A stretch of 64,000 nucleotides of DNA from Poa pratensis (Eukaryota > Streptophyta > Magnoliopsida > Poales > Poaceae). Positions within the stretch are counted from its first letter, which is position 1, and each line of letters opens with the position of its first letter. The notes beneath the pieces were generated by a model. The model was not told the origin of the DNA, did not search any database, and was given only the letters and a program-made list of their open reading frames with translations. A program made the position numbers and the translations under genes. Of the stretch, positions 12,011 through 21,015 are shown one piece after another. The stretch is from positions 7,342,629 to 7,406,628 of the forward strand of contig CAMZMU010000069.1 in assembly GCA_947311845.1 (NCBI GenBank), read 5' to 3'.

Positions 12011-12242
12011 GGCCAATTCGGGAAAGAGGATACGACCGAGACCCGGGGGGCTACGGCTGCCATTGCCCAAAGTGGCAAGATAGGCCTGCTAGGGACTTGA
12101 CGGCCAGGTCAGGTCACGGGATTCCTGGGAGCGCAGCAACCTAGGAGCTGACCCGGCCAATTCGGGAAAGAGGATATGACCGAGACCCGGTGGGCTACAC
12201 CTGCCATTGCCCAAAGTGGCAAGATAGGCCTGCTAGGGCCTG
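12011..12242 (+). repeat. 144-bp tandem duplication inside the LTR
   Basis: GGCCAATTCGGGAAAGAGGA occurs at 12011 and again at 12155. It is followed in both copies by GACCGAGACCCGG, then TGCCATTGCCCAAAGTGGC and AAGATAGGCCTGCTAGGG. The second copy is a little shorter at its right end. Confidence 0.85.
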
Positions 12243-12345
12243 ACAGTCCGGCCGTTGGGTTGACAGGGGGCAGAGGCTTGTCCTGTTCCTCTTGTCCATG
12301 CCATTATCACTTCCAGCCAGGGGCAAAATGGTAATTCGGTTAGTG

Positions 12346-12353
12346 TATAAGTA
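12346..12353 (+). promoter_or_regulatory. LTR TATA box
   Basis: TATAAGTA sits in the 3' part of the LTR, as expected for the U3/R boundary promoter of the retrotransposon. Confidence 0.45.
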
Positions 12354-12748
12354 AGCTACCAAATCCTCCAGTAGAGAGGACGGACAACACAGAGGAGGAG
12401 AGAGAACGGCAAAAGAGAAGGCATTATCCCCCCAAGCTCCATCTTCTTCTTAGAGCTCCCACCATTGTTCTTCATACAGCTCAAGGAGCACTCTGTACTT
12501 GTAACCACTTGAGATATAAAGAGAGTAGGCTAGTGCTGCAGTAGGGGTGTTACCTCCACAAGAGGGCCCCGAAGCAGGGTACATCGTGGTGTTCTTTGCT
12601 TCTTCTTGGTTCTGCTTGTTCTTGTTTGTTCTTGCGAGTTCTTGGTTGTTCTCCATGCGTGCTTCGTGAGCACGCAAACCCTCCCCGGATCCCCCAACGT
12701 CCTAGCGAGCCCACAACTTAAGCCATCCTATGGCATCTGCCGTGACAC

Positions 12749-13048
12749 CACCACGACAGGTTCCTCCGTGCGGGCTTTCACCACCTCCCGGCGGGCTCTT
12801 CGAGAATGTTCCGCCTCGAGGAACTGCGTCCCCACGCCGGCTCGACGCCGACAGGCTACCGCGCCATCTTCACCAACCGCTTCGATGCCTACTACCTGCT
12901 CGGCCAGGTGTTTTTTGGTGGGCAGGAGTTCATCGCTTTCACCACGTACAACTTCTTCACCGACGTGGCGAGCATCTTCCCCAACTGCAACATCCACAGC
13001 CTCCCGTACTATCTCGGAGAGAACGGCCAGGAGGAGGAGCAGGAGTGA
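12749..13048 (+). pseudogene. 3' part of an unidentified gene cut by the retrotransposon
   Basis: From the first bases after the LTR an open frame runs without a stop to TGA at 13046-13048, 99 codons. The first ATG is at 12806, but the frame is open upstream right to the LTR. This suggests the LTR interrupts a larger reading frame rather than that translation starts at 12806. The residues are unlike transposon proteins: GC-rich third positions, an aromatic-rich middle (R-F-D-A-Y-Y-L-L-G-Q-V-F-F-G-G) and an acidic E/Q end. I do not recognise the family. A 3'-UTR-like AT-rich stretch follows. It could also be a chance frame in GC-rich DNA. Confidence 0.45.
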
Positions 13049-13299
13049 AGACGGTGCTAAAGGCATGCATCAGGCCGGTTGTCGTGAAGATGGAGTTGCC
13101 CTAGTGTGTTAGTGCTTTTAATTTCTACTACTATGTAGATGTTGTGTCGTTTGTTAACTTTTATCTAGGGCTTTTATGTTTGTCGTGTTATATGTAAGAG
13201 CTTTTATGGTCGTGTCTATGTGTTTTCCTATGTACTCGTTTGCATCTATCAAGTCATTATATGTGTCAAAAAAGTTCGTGCCCTAAAGTTTTCATAGAG

Positions 13300-13680
13300 C
13301 AAGTGGTTAAGCAAAAAAAAAAGAAGAGTTGTTTCAAAAAACACATGCCCAAATATCAAACTAAACGTGACCAAAAATCAAATTAATAAAGAAAGAGTTG
13401 TTTCAAAAAACTATGTGTGTTCAAAGATTGAAGTACACATGTGGTCAACCAACCTGCCCAAATATCAAACTAAACATACCCAAATATCAAACTAAACGTG
13501 CCCAAATATCAAATTAATAAAGAAAGAGTTGTTTCAAAAAACAATGTGTGTTGAAAGATTAAACTACACATGTGGTCAAGCAATCTGCCCAAATATCAAA
13601 CTAAACGTGCCCAAATCTCAAATTTATGTGTGCCCAAAGATAGAACTACACAAGTGGTTAAGCAACGTGACAAAAAAATC
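13300..13680 (+). repeat. imperfect tandem repeats, about 131-bp unit
   Basis: GAAAGAGTTGTTTCAAAAAA occurs at 13391 and 13522 (a degenerate copy at about 13325). Each is followed by a GTGTGTT...AAAGATT..A.ACTACAC..GTGG segment and runs of CCCAAATATCAAACTAAAC. The short unit is itself repeated five or more times. No coding potential is seen. The surrounding 13049-14073 is otherwise AT-rich intergenic DNA. Confidence 0.8.
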
Positions 13681-13822
13681 GGTACAAAAATGCGTAGTCA
13701 AATCCAAAACCAAGTCATGCACTAACTATAGATAGCTTCGTTCCCTCTCCTTTTCAATATCTCTTCATCTCTCCTACCGGTTACCAGCGCAGCCCTTCAG
13801 GCAACCAACCCAAGCGGTCGTG

Positions 13823-13849
13823 GGTTCGAGTCCCAGCCACACCATTTTT
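13823..13849 (+). other. tRNA-like 3' half (B box plus T run)
   Basis: GGTTCGAGTCC (13823-13833) is a perfect pol III B box within a near-complete T arm, followed by CCACACCA and TTTTT. No matching 5' acceptor strand or D arm lies within 90 bp upstream, so this is a tRNA fragment or a SINE relic, not a functional tRNA. Confidence 0.45.
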
Positions 13850-14073
13850 GTTCATTTTCTACCCTTCTCACCTTTTTTTCCAGAGAATCACATTTGCCCA
13901 CTACGAATGGGCCTAATTGGATGCAGTTGGCCCATTAGTCTGTTCTCACTTTTTTTGACAGAATCCTATTTTGTCTTTTAAGGATTATCAGTATTCAGAG
14001 CTGCATTTCATTGATAAATGTTCTGAATTTCAAACATTTCATACAATTTCAAACTTACAAATTGCTCCCAACA

Positions 14074-14575
14074 TCATGCCTTTCCATACAATTTTAACAT
14101 TTCACCTAGTGCGATTACCACACCTACAAATGCCCAAATGTAATTGCAAAGGGGAATTTGTGCTTGATCTTCGAGCTTCTTAATCTTCTGGTTCAACCTC
14201 CTAAGCTCAACAGCATCAATGCGTGCTCCACCCTCCATCTCTTCTTCCGGAGCTCGCGCTACGGTCGCTGCCGTTTGTGGCACGATGGGCAACCATTCTT
14301 CGTGCTCGTCTAGCAGTTCAATCATCAGCGTCTTGGCCAGAACATCGACCCAGAGAAAGAAACATTTTATCTGCAATAACGCCAAACACATCAATTTAGT
14401 GAAATTGCTCCGATTCTTACCCCATTCTCCAGCACTAAAATAGTGAAATTGCTCTGATTCTTACCCCATTCTGCCTGCACACATAGAACGGACGATTAGT
14501 GTTGTTCGATGTGCGCGAAATCCTCCGAACAACGTCCGCCCGGCACCGTGGACAGAGGAAGATCGGCATCTCCAT
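14074..14575 (-). CDS. GRF-type zinc-finger protein with coiled coil and C-terminal membrane segment
   Basis: Two exons on the minus strand: 14575-14465 and 14370-14074, phase-0 intron, predicted 135 residues. Exon 1 carries C-P-R-C, then V-R-R-I-S-R-T-S, then N-R-P-F-Y-V-C. Exon 2 opens with I-K-C-F-F-L-W-V-D. Together they give the four Cys and the F-Y-x-C / C-x-F-x-W-x-D pattern of GRF zinc fingers, a fold known in other proteins to bind single-stranded DNA. Next come a linker rich in E, a short coiled coil (L-R-R-L-N-Q-K-I-K-K-L-E-D) and a hydrophobic helix near the end (Y-I-W-A-F-V-G-V-V-I-A-L). Small GRF plus membrane-anchor proteins are common in grasses and their role is unknown. The start is the first Met of the in-frame pair M-E-M. 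A hAT MITE lies 43 bp upstream of the ATG. Expression is not certain. Confidence 0.72.
14397..14472 (-). repeat. 44-bp tandem duplication that copies the 5' splice site
   Basis: The 32-bp segments 14397-14428 and 14441-14472 differ at one base. Each contains, on the minus strand, AGAATGGG|GTAAGAATC, the exon 1 donor. The copy nearer exon 1 (14465/14464) joins in frame to exon 2; use of the downstream copy would add 44 nt and shift the frame. Confidence 0.85.
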
Positions 14576-14617
14576 GCGCGCCGGAATCTCGATCCGCGAG
14601 GTGGCGTGGGAGCTAGA

Positions 14618-15086
14618 TAGGGGTGGGCATAAAAACCAAAGACCGAAAACCGAAACCGAAAAGACCGAGACCGAAACCGAAATGACCGAGACCGAAAAGA
14701 CCGTTAGAAATTTGGGTAGCAAATTAGAAAAGACCGAAATTAGATCAGAAATTCGGGTATCACTTATAGATAACCCGAATAGACCGAAAGACCGATTTTA
14801 TTTTATTTTGAGTGAATTACATACGGAAGCAGCCGAATTTGTGTGTCAGCCCAGCTTATGTGTACATCTAGTCTATATGCCCAACTACTAAACCAACCAT
14901 ACCATCTAGTCTCTAGGCTCAACAACTGGGTATCTCAGCCCAGCGTACTGTAGATTCTCCCGTGCATGAAGAACAGAAAACCGAAAAGACCGAATTTATT
15001 ACGGGTATCATTTCTGAATGACCGAAATTGTTAAAGACCGAAAAGACCGAACCGAACTAACCGAAAAGACCGAACGCCCACCCCTA
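14618..15086. mobile_element. 469-bp hAT-type MITE
   Basis: The terminal inverted repeats are TAGGGGTGGGC at the left and GCCCACCCCTA at the right, flanked by a perfect 8-bp target duplication GAGCTAGA (14610-14617 and 15087-15094). The 8-bp duplication and the CAGGGGTGGGC-like ends are characteristic of hAT elements in plants. It contains no transposase. Both subterminal zones are packed with ACCGAAA/GACCGA motifs in the same orientation, plausible transposase-binding sites. Confidence 0.92.
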
Positions 15087-15094
15087 GAGCTAGA

Positions 15095-16646
15095 AGAAGA
15101 CATCGAGCTCGATTCGCGACCGCCCGGAGCCGAAGGGGATCTCAAAGCCTACGCGCACGGCCCCTGTAGCTGTACCAGACGGCCGCGCCCTCCACGGCAA
15201 TCTTCGCACCGTCGGCGGCGCTACCCGTGGACGCCGCCCTCTCCATCGCCCGCGCCCGGATCCTTCCTACCAACAGGGGTCGCCGCCCACCTCTGCGCGT
15301 GGCCGCTCTCCCGCTCGGCTGATTTTTGTGCTCACCGCTGCGAGCTCCGGGGTCGCGCTCCGCCGCTTTTACAGCACACTCCGCCGCCAGTAAACGGTCA
15401 ACAACTGGGTCCCACAAGCCGCGCCAACTTCCACCGTAGATCACATTTAGCCATTAGATCACATTAGATCACATCTAGCCATTAGATCACATTTTCCACC
15501 GTACATTAACTTAACGCCGTTAGCCACTTTTCTGTACTCCAACTGAAACCCAGCCCGCACACAACTGCCAAAAAAGAAAAAGAAAAACCACCGATGCTGC
15601 CTTCCGCTCATCCTACTCGCACGGGCTCTCTCTCACCTCAACCAATTCCCACCGCTCCATTCCTCCCCAACCACGGCAAAAGCCCCACGGTCGACGGGCC
15701 CTTCTCTCCCGTCCAACCTCCTTGCTATTGATGGGCGGGTGAGGGAGACCGACTGAAGCCATGGGGCATCCCCAGGCTGGCGGCGGCTCTCCATATCCGG
15801 TGCATCCCCGGGCCGACGGCGGCCTTGCCTGCTCTGCATCGCGCAGAGCCGACGCCGCTGGTGGTGCTCCCCGGCGAGCAGGACGTAGAACACCCGTCGA
15901 TCTGCTACACGTGCACTGATTCGAGGTCACCTTCACGCATCGTCCCCAAATCTGCAGTCCCCCGATTCCCCTCGCCATGGCGCCGTCGCCCCGGGAGCCG
16001 GGAGCCGCCACCCAACTCCAACAACCATGTCGATCCCCTACGAGCCGGAAACTCGGCGAGTGGGCTCTATGGTGGCCGGCGCAAGGGACGCCGGGCAAGC
16101 CGTGCCTCCCACCAGCCGGTTTTGCTTTTTTTATCTGATTTGATTCATGTCCTTTTTCCCTTCTGATCTGAAAATTTTATTCATTCTTTGAGAGAATCAT
16201 GTCCATGTTTGATTATTTGTACATGGTGTGTTCCCGATCCAGATCCAGTTTGCTTCAATCTTTCATTTTCCAGCAGATTCAGACCCTCTATATCCCTGAA
16301 ATTAGTTTGCTTTACTGAATGGTGAAGAAAACAAATCACGTATTAAAGACAACATATGATTTGTTTTACACTTTTACTGAATGGTGAAGAAAATAATTCG
16401 GGTTTGATTGATCGAACAAAATTTTTGCTAGCACTGGGATCCCGCATGGGAGGAAACCGAGTTGAAAACATGTTTTGAGCACGGCACGGTGCAATTATTT
16501 TTTGTTGTTTTTGTGTCGACGTTTTTTTTTTCCGATCTGGTTTTCTTGCTTCACCGGTGCTCCCGATCCAGATTTATTCACATGTGACACGGCATTGATA
16601 TATGTGCTACAGTGCGTGTAATGACGTGGGACGCTGCTGATATATA
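15095..16646. other. GC-rich upstream region of the GRF gene, no gene recognised
   Basis: 15095-16110 is GC-rich with several overlapping open frames on both strands. None carries a recognisable domain. TTAGATCACAT/TAGCCA units are repeated around 15440-15495. The rest is AT-rich. It may hold the promoter and 5' UTR of the GRF gene, displaced by the MITE. Confidence 0.4.
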
Positions 16647-16768
16647 CTCCCTTCCTTCATAAAAGGATGTCTCAATCATTCTCAAATTTACATGTATGTA
16701 GATATGATTTAGTGTATATATACATACATATTTAAAATAGGTTGAGACATCCTTGTGAACGGAGGGAG
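16647..16768. mobile_element. Stowaway MITE (122 bp)
   Basis: The ends are CTCCCTTCC and GGAGGGAG, flanked by TA on both sides. The inner arms, ATAAAAGGATGTCTCAA and TTGAGACATCCTTGTGAA, are complementary. This is a Tc1/mariner-type Stowaway MITE typical of cereals. Confidence 0.9.
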
Positions 16769-16893
16769 TACGTTACTAGTGGTGTGGTCTCGGGACGCCA
16801 CTCATACTTGTGTTACTAGTGATATGAGATAATGAGAGGGACCGGCATGTCACTAGTGGCAAATACCCGCGGCATGCCACGTGCATGCTACTA

Positions 16894-17016
16894 CTCGCTC
16901 CGTTTCAAATTAGATAACTTCTATTTCGATAAAAATGGATGTACCTAGATATGTTATAAGTCTAGATACATCCACTTTTTGATAAAAGGAAGTCATCTAA
17001 TATGGAACGGATGGAG
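16894..17016. mobile_element. Stowaway MITE (123 bp)
   Basis: The left arm CTCGCTCCGTTTCAAATTAG pairs with the right arm ending in ATGGAACGGATGGAG. TA dinucleotides flank it, and the middle is a hairpin around TAGATACATCCA. It is a different Stowaway family from the one at 16647. Confidence 0.88.
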
Positions 17017-17018
17017 TA

Positions 17019-17844
17019 GTAGGCAATTATGCCACTAGTGGTGTTTTGAAGGAGGTGGTTGTGCACAGTGTACGGTAGCATGGCCAATATGCCTTGTCAA
17101 TGAAGTCACATCAAGAAAAGAAGGAGAAGCAGAAGGGTGTGGCTAAAGATTACAATGAGACTTCGACCTAGGAGTTGCTAGCGTGGGTTTTGGCCTTCTG
17201 GAGGAGAACAAAGAATTTGATGAAAACACCCTTACCTCCTTCATTTACAACTTTAACGCCACATTGTCGCCTCGTTCCATCACGACGTTTGACTGCCTTG
17301 CCGGCGACAAGTAAGAAGGTGATCAAGATTACATGATGTGTGGAGAAGTTGCTCTCTCTTGAGTCGTTGCGAATGTGGCGGTTTGTTGGTGCCTTGGTAG
17401 TAGCTGGTATACACTTATTGTCTTGTTGTTTCTTCCTTTGAGAGTAATCTGAATTTTTTGCTTGTTGTCCCTCTAAAAAAACAAGTTTGTGTGATTTTCG
17501 ATCCAGTTTCAGTTATTTGCTCTAAAGAAAAAGAGGTTCACCAATTGACCAACACAAATTAGCACCCACCTCCAAAAGAATCAGCGCTCTAAATCATGCA
17601 GCTCACCCTAAAGGCCAATTGTGAAAAATACCAGATTGAGATGTGGAAATAATGAACACACACTCAGATACGGTGGCATGCATCCTTTATTCGATATACA
17701 GTATATACCAACCTTTGTTCTGAGGTTACTTACACACGTTGCATCGCCAGCGCTAACACTACTAATTAAAAACCAAACCGAGCAATAACGTACTGTCACG
17801 CACTGCGTAGTTCAATATATGTGCATGTGCGTGCAGGCGTAGCG
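17019..17844. other. spacer downstream of the HAK gene
   Basis: No gene or clear element is seen. CACTAGTG-type palindromic motifs recur (for example near 16780, 16810, 16850 and 17034). The last 100-200 bp before 17844 would be the 3' UTR of the minus-strand transporter gene. Confidence 0.4.
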
Positions 17845-20256
17845 TTAGGCCTTGTAGAGCATGCCGATCTCGACGTGCTGCTGCAGCGGGATCCCGAGCG
17901 CCGGCAGCGCGGACCTGCAGGCTCCGTGCAGGAACTCATAGAAGCCGAGCAGCACCCGGTCGAAGAAGCCGGTGTCCTTGCCGACGTGGAACCTCGTCTT
18001 GCCCCTGACGTGCACCACCCCTGCCGCCCTCGCCTCCTCCAGCTGCGCCACCTCCTCGGCCACGACGACGTGTTGCCGGAGGGCGCTCACCACCTGCCCG
18101 GCGAGGTCGTCCTCCTCGAAGTCGAGCGGGTCGACGTAGCCGTACTGTATCGTGCACCCGTACACCCCGCTTGGCCCGAACCGCCGGATGGTCACCCGGT
18201 CCTTGGCGTCCACCTTGGCCACCAGCAGGTACCGGAGCGTGAGGAACACGGTCACCTTGTGCAGCGAGCGCATGTTCTTGATGTAGTGCGCGAGCACGGG
18301 TGTGAGCCACTCCTGCATGTTGCTGTAGAAGAAGCACAGCCCCGGGACACGGTGCACGTCGGAGCCGGCGAGGAGCTCGCGGAGCTGCTCCAGCGTCACC
18401 TTGTTCGCCATCTCGTACTCCGCCTTCCTCTGCCGGCCGTAGTACCAGCCGAACATGACCATCGCCAGCAGCAGCGACACCACGAACGGCATCCACCCGC
18501 CCTTGAGGATCTTTGTGCACACCGCGCTCACGTACGTTCCCTCCAGGATGAGGAACGGTACGAAGTAGAGCGCCACCAGCAGCACGTGTGTGCCCCAGAT
18601 GATGAGCATCACCAGCGTGAGCAGGATGGTGGTGATGAGCATCACCATGATCACCACCACACCGAACGCGTTGCCGATATCCTTGCCGTCGCCGAAGCCG
18701 AGGATGACGCCGACGCAGAGCAGCATTAGGATGTAGTTGGTCTCCGGAGAGTACACCTCTCCTTCCTTGTCCTTGGAGGTGTGCACGACCTTGACGCGCG
18801 GGAAGTAATCCAGGACCACCGACTGCTTGATCACGGAGAAGGTGGCCGAGATCAGCGACTGGCTCGCCACGATCGCCGCCAGCGTCGCGATGACGAACAT
18901 GGGCCAGTACACGGGCCGCGGCACGAACTTGTAGAACCCGTCGCTGAAGTCGTCCACGTTGTTGATCAGGTACGCCGTCTGCCCGGCGTAGGTGAGCACC
19001 AGCGAAGGGTATATGCTGGTGAGGAACGCGATCTGGATTGACCTCTTGTTGAAGTGTCCAAGATCCGCAAACATGGCCTCAGCACCTGCATGAATCAAAG
19101 CGGCTGATTGGTTGAGACAACAGGCTGGGTGTGAAACTGAGAAAAAAATGTTAATGTAGTAGTACTTGCCGTGATGCAGAGTACTGTGCCGCCGAGCAGC
19201 TGCCAGCCTCTTTTTTGGTTGTTCATGAAGAAGAGAACGATGTAGTGCGGCGACATGGCCTTAAATATGCCGTGGTAGTAGTGCCAGATGCTGTACACGC
19301 CGATGATCGGGGTGGTGAACGTCCACGCCGCCATGATCGGCGAGAACATGAAGCTCACTTTCGACGTGCCGTACTTCTGCAGCAAGAAGAGCCCGATCAA
19401 GATCACCGCCGACAGAGCCTCCACAACAGCTGCAAAATATTACCACCAGCCAAAAGATTAGTTAAGCACGATCCATGGTGCGCGCAATTAACTAGTATGA
19501 ACTCGTCTGAATCAGTTTCTTGTGTGTGTACGTACGTTTACTGACGGATGGGAAGGGGCCTCTGAGTCCATCTATCGCTGACAATACGGAGATGGCAGGC
19601 GTGAGGATGCCATCTCCGATGAGCATGCACATGCCCAGTATAGCAGTAAGCAGCAGCATCCTCCTCGCGACGATGCTTCGCTCGATGAATGTCCTCAGCC
19701 TGCTCGGCCTTCCGATAACAGCTGCAGGACGAACCGAGACCGGACCCTCTTCTTCAACGTAAATCTTCTTGGACGGAAGGATGCCAATGTTGGCATGCTG
19801 GCACAGCAGAGAGTACATGGCGAATGTCCCGCCTGCATGCCAGAGAGAGATTCGGTTCAGAACATCGATATGTGCAGTGGTATTCCATGCATGATCGATT
19901 ATGCTCACCTTCGCCGTGATCATCGGCGTGTAGAGCTATGCAGATGTACTTGACGACGCCGATCAAAGTCAGGGTCCAGAACATGATGCTGTATATCCCC
20001 AGGTAGTCTTCTTCTGTGGGATTTGTGAGGTTCATCGAGGGGTAGACGTAGAGGGGCGAGGTGACGAGGCCAGCAAAGACAACGCCCAGAGTCTTGTAAG
20101 CTAAGACCAGATCTTGGTAGAACCCCTTCTTCTGCAGAAAGGACAGCATTAGAATACATCAATAGAGTGTCCCAAAAGGAAAGAACTAGCTAGTATCGGC
20201 ATCTCAATTACCTTGTCATTTCTTCCAGCTTCGACGTCCATGGAGATTGTTGTCAT
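17845..20256 (-). CDS. HAK/KUP/KT-family potassium transporter
   Basis: Minus-strand gene with five coding exons: 20256-20212, 20131-19909, 19832-19536, 19429-19166 and 19085-17845; about 689 residues. Family signatures in order are K-T-L-G-V-V-F-A-G-L-V-T-S-P-L-Y-V-Y near the N-terminus, the A-D-D-H-G-E-G-G-T-F-A stretch, G-D-G-I-L-T-P-A-I-S-V-L-S-A, Q-K-Y-G-T-S-K-V-S, A-M-F-A-D-L-G-H-F, and Y-P-S-L-V-L-T-Y-A-G-Q. About 12 hydrophobic segments and a cytosolic C-terminal domain ending E-I-G-M-L-Y-K-A follow. These proteins import K+ (often H+-coupled) across the plasma or vacuolar membrane. The length is short for the family (usually about 700-850) and fits the compact HAK4/HAK17-like group; this is uncertain. 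Exon 4 lacks the usual G|GTAAGT donor. The in-frame GT at 19165 gives one extra residue. The start is chosen because a TATA box lies 54 nt upstream; the next in-frame ATG is 20241. Confidence 0.88.
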
Positions 20257-20309
20257 TGCAAGAGAAAGCAGAGATTGGATGGGGTGCTTGGGGCCTTCGT
20301 CCTTCAAGC

Positions 20310-20317
20310 TACTTATA
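20310..20317 (-). promoter_or_regulatory. TATA box of the HAK gene
   Basis: The minus strand reads GCTATAAGTAGC. Transcription would begin near 20280, giving a short leader before ATG 20256. Confidence 0.6.
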
Positions 20318-21015
20318 GCATTGTGCCGAGAGCTTGAGGCACACATAGGATGAACCGTGACCCGCAACCCACTAGCAACTACAGTAGCAATTGGCATCAC
20401 AGAACCTGAAGTGGAGCTTCTATAATCACGAACGCACCAGAGCCCAGAATTCTAGGATCACGAATGCCTGCACCATGGGAGGGGATATCATTGCGGGTTT
20501 TCGAAATCCTTCAGCAATCCCATCATCACTTTATATCCTGCTAGAACATTTTCTTCATGCACGATCATCTTCATCCAGGCTCATTTTTTATTTTATTTCT
20601 TCCAACTATGTGATCGAACATCTCTCCACTTCTTTTGCCAAAGGGATTGTGACAGCTGAGACTTCTGGTTTCAAAAGAGGTGGTCAACCTGACAGCAAAG
20701 CACTAACACAGCAGTTCTTATGGGATGTGCATGGGAAAGCATTTGCTTTGGCACATGGCAGTGCACCATTGCTCATGTGCAACACGAGCAGACATTCTGC
20801 ATCGTTATTGACATAAACAATAGCTTTTCCTATGGGGATAAAATTCGCATATGGCATATAAACAACCACACTGTCATTTTTTTCAACTCAGAATTTGCTG
20901 TGATATTTTTATTTATACTGGTGGAATAAAGTCACCAAACGAACAATTTTGGAAAGACATGTTAAAGAAATAATAGGTGTGATTCCCGGCTTGATTAGGG
21001 CAGGAGAGTATATGT
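20318..21015. other. upstream region of the HAK gene
   Basis: Mixed AT-rich sequence up to the TATGT target site at 21011-21015. It presumably holds the promoter of the transporter gene. No gene or complete mobile element is recognised. Confidence 0.4.

Larger units (their letters stand above)
1..12747 (+). mobile_element. Ty3/gypsy LTR retrotransposon, Tat-type, 5' end outside window
   Basis: The order on + is gag, protease, reverse transcriptase, RNase H, a second RNase H-like domain and integrase (15-6168). A long spacer, a polypurine tract and a 1,091-bp LTR (11657-12747) follow. A spliced gene lies on the opposite strand between pol and the LTR. The second RNase H, the absence of a chromodomain and the antisense gene all fit the Tat (Grande/RIRE2/Retand-like) lineage; that placement is inference from family knowledge. 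The coding part is broken into at least ten frames, so this copy cannot make a complete polyprotein. The 5' LTR lies left of the window, so no target duplication or insertion age can be read. Confidence 0.9.
11657..12747 (+). repeat. 3' LTR, 1,091 bp
   Basis: It starts TGTCGGGG after the polypurine tract and ends GTGACA, giving the inverted ends TGTC...GACA. It contains repeated AACCGAATCAGAGGAAG boxes (near 11779 and 11821), an internal 144-bp tandem duplication (12011 and 12155) and a TATA-like TATAAGTA at 12346-12353. Poly-T/pyrimidine-rich sequence lies toward the R-U5 end. Confidence 0.8.

Noticed and set aside
13811..13849. Possible functional tRNA gene
   Set aside because: The T arm and B box are good, but no complementary acceptor strand, D arm or anticodon stem is found upstream.
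15613..16166. Overlapping frames of 113-161 codons on both strands
   Set aside because: GC-rich sequence with no recognisable domain, no splice support and no neighbour context; treated as upstream region.
17821..18729. 302-codon plus-strand frame
   Set aside because: It is the shadow of the HAK exon 5 on the opposite strand; the His/Arg/Glu-rich composition reflects GC-rich codons read in reverse.
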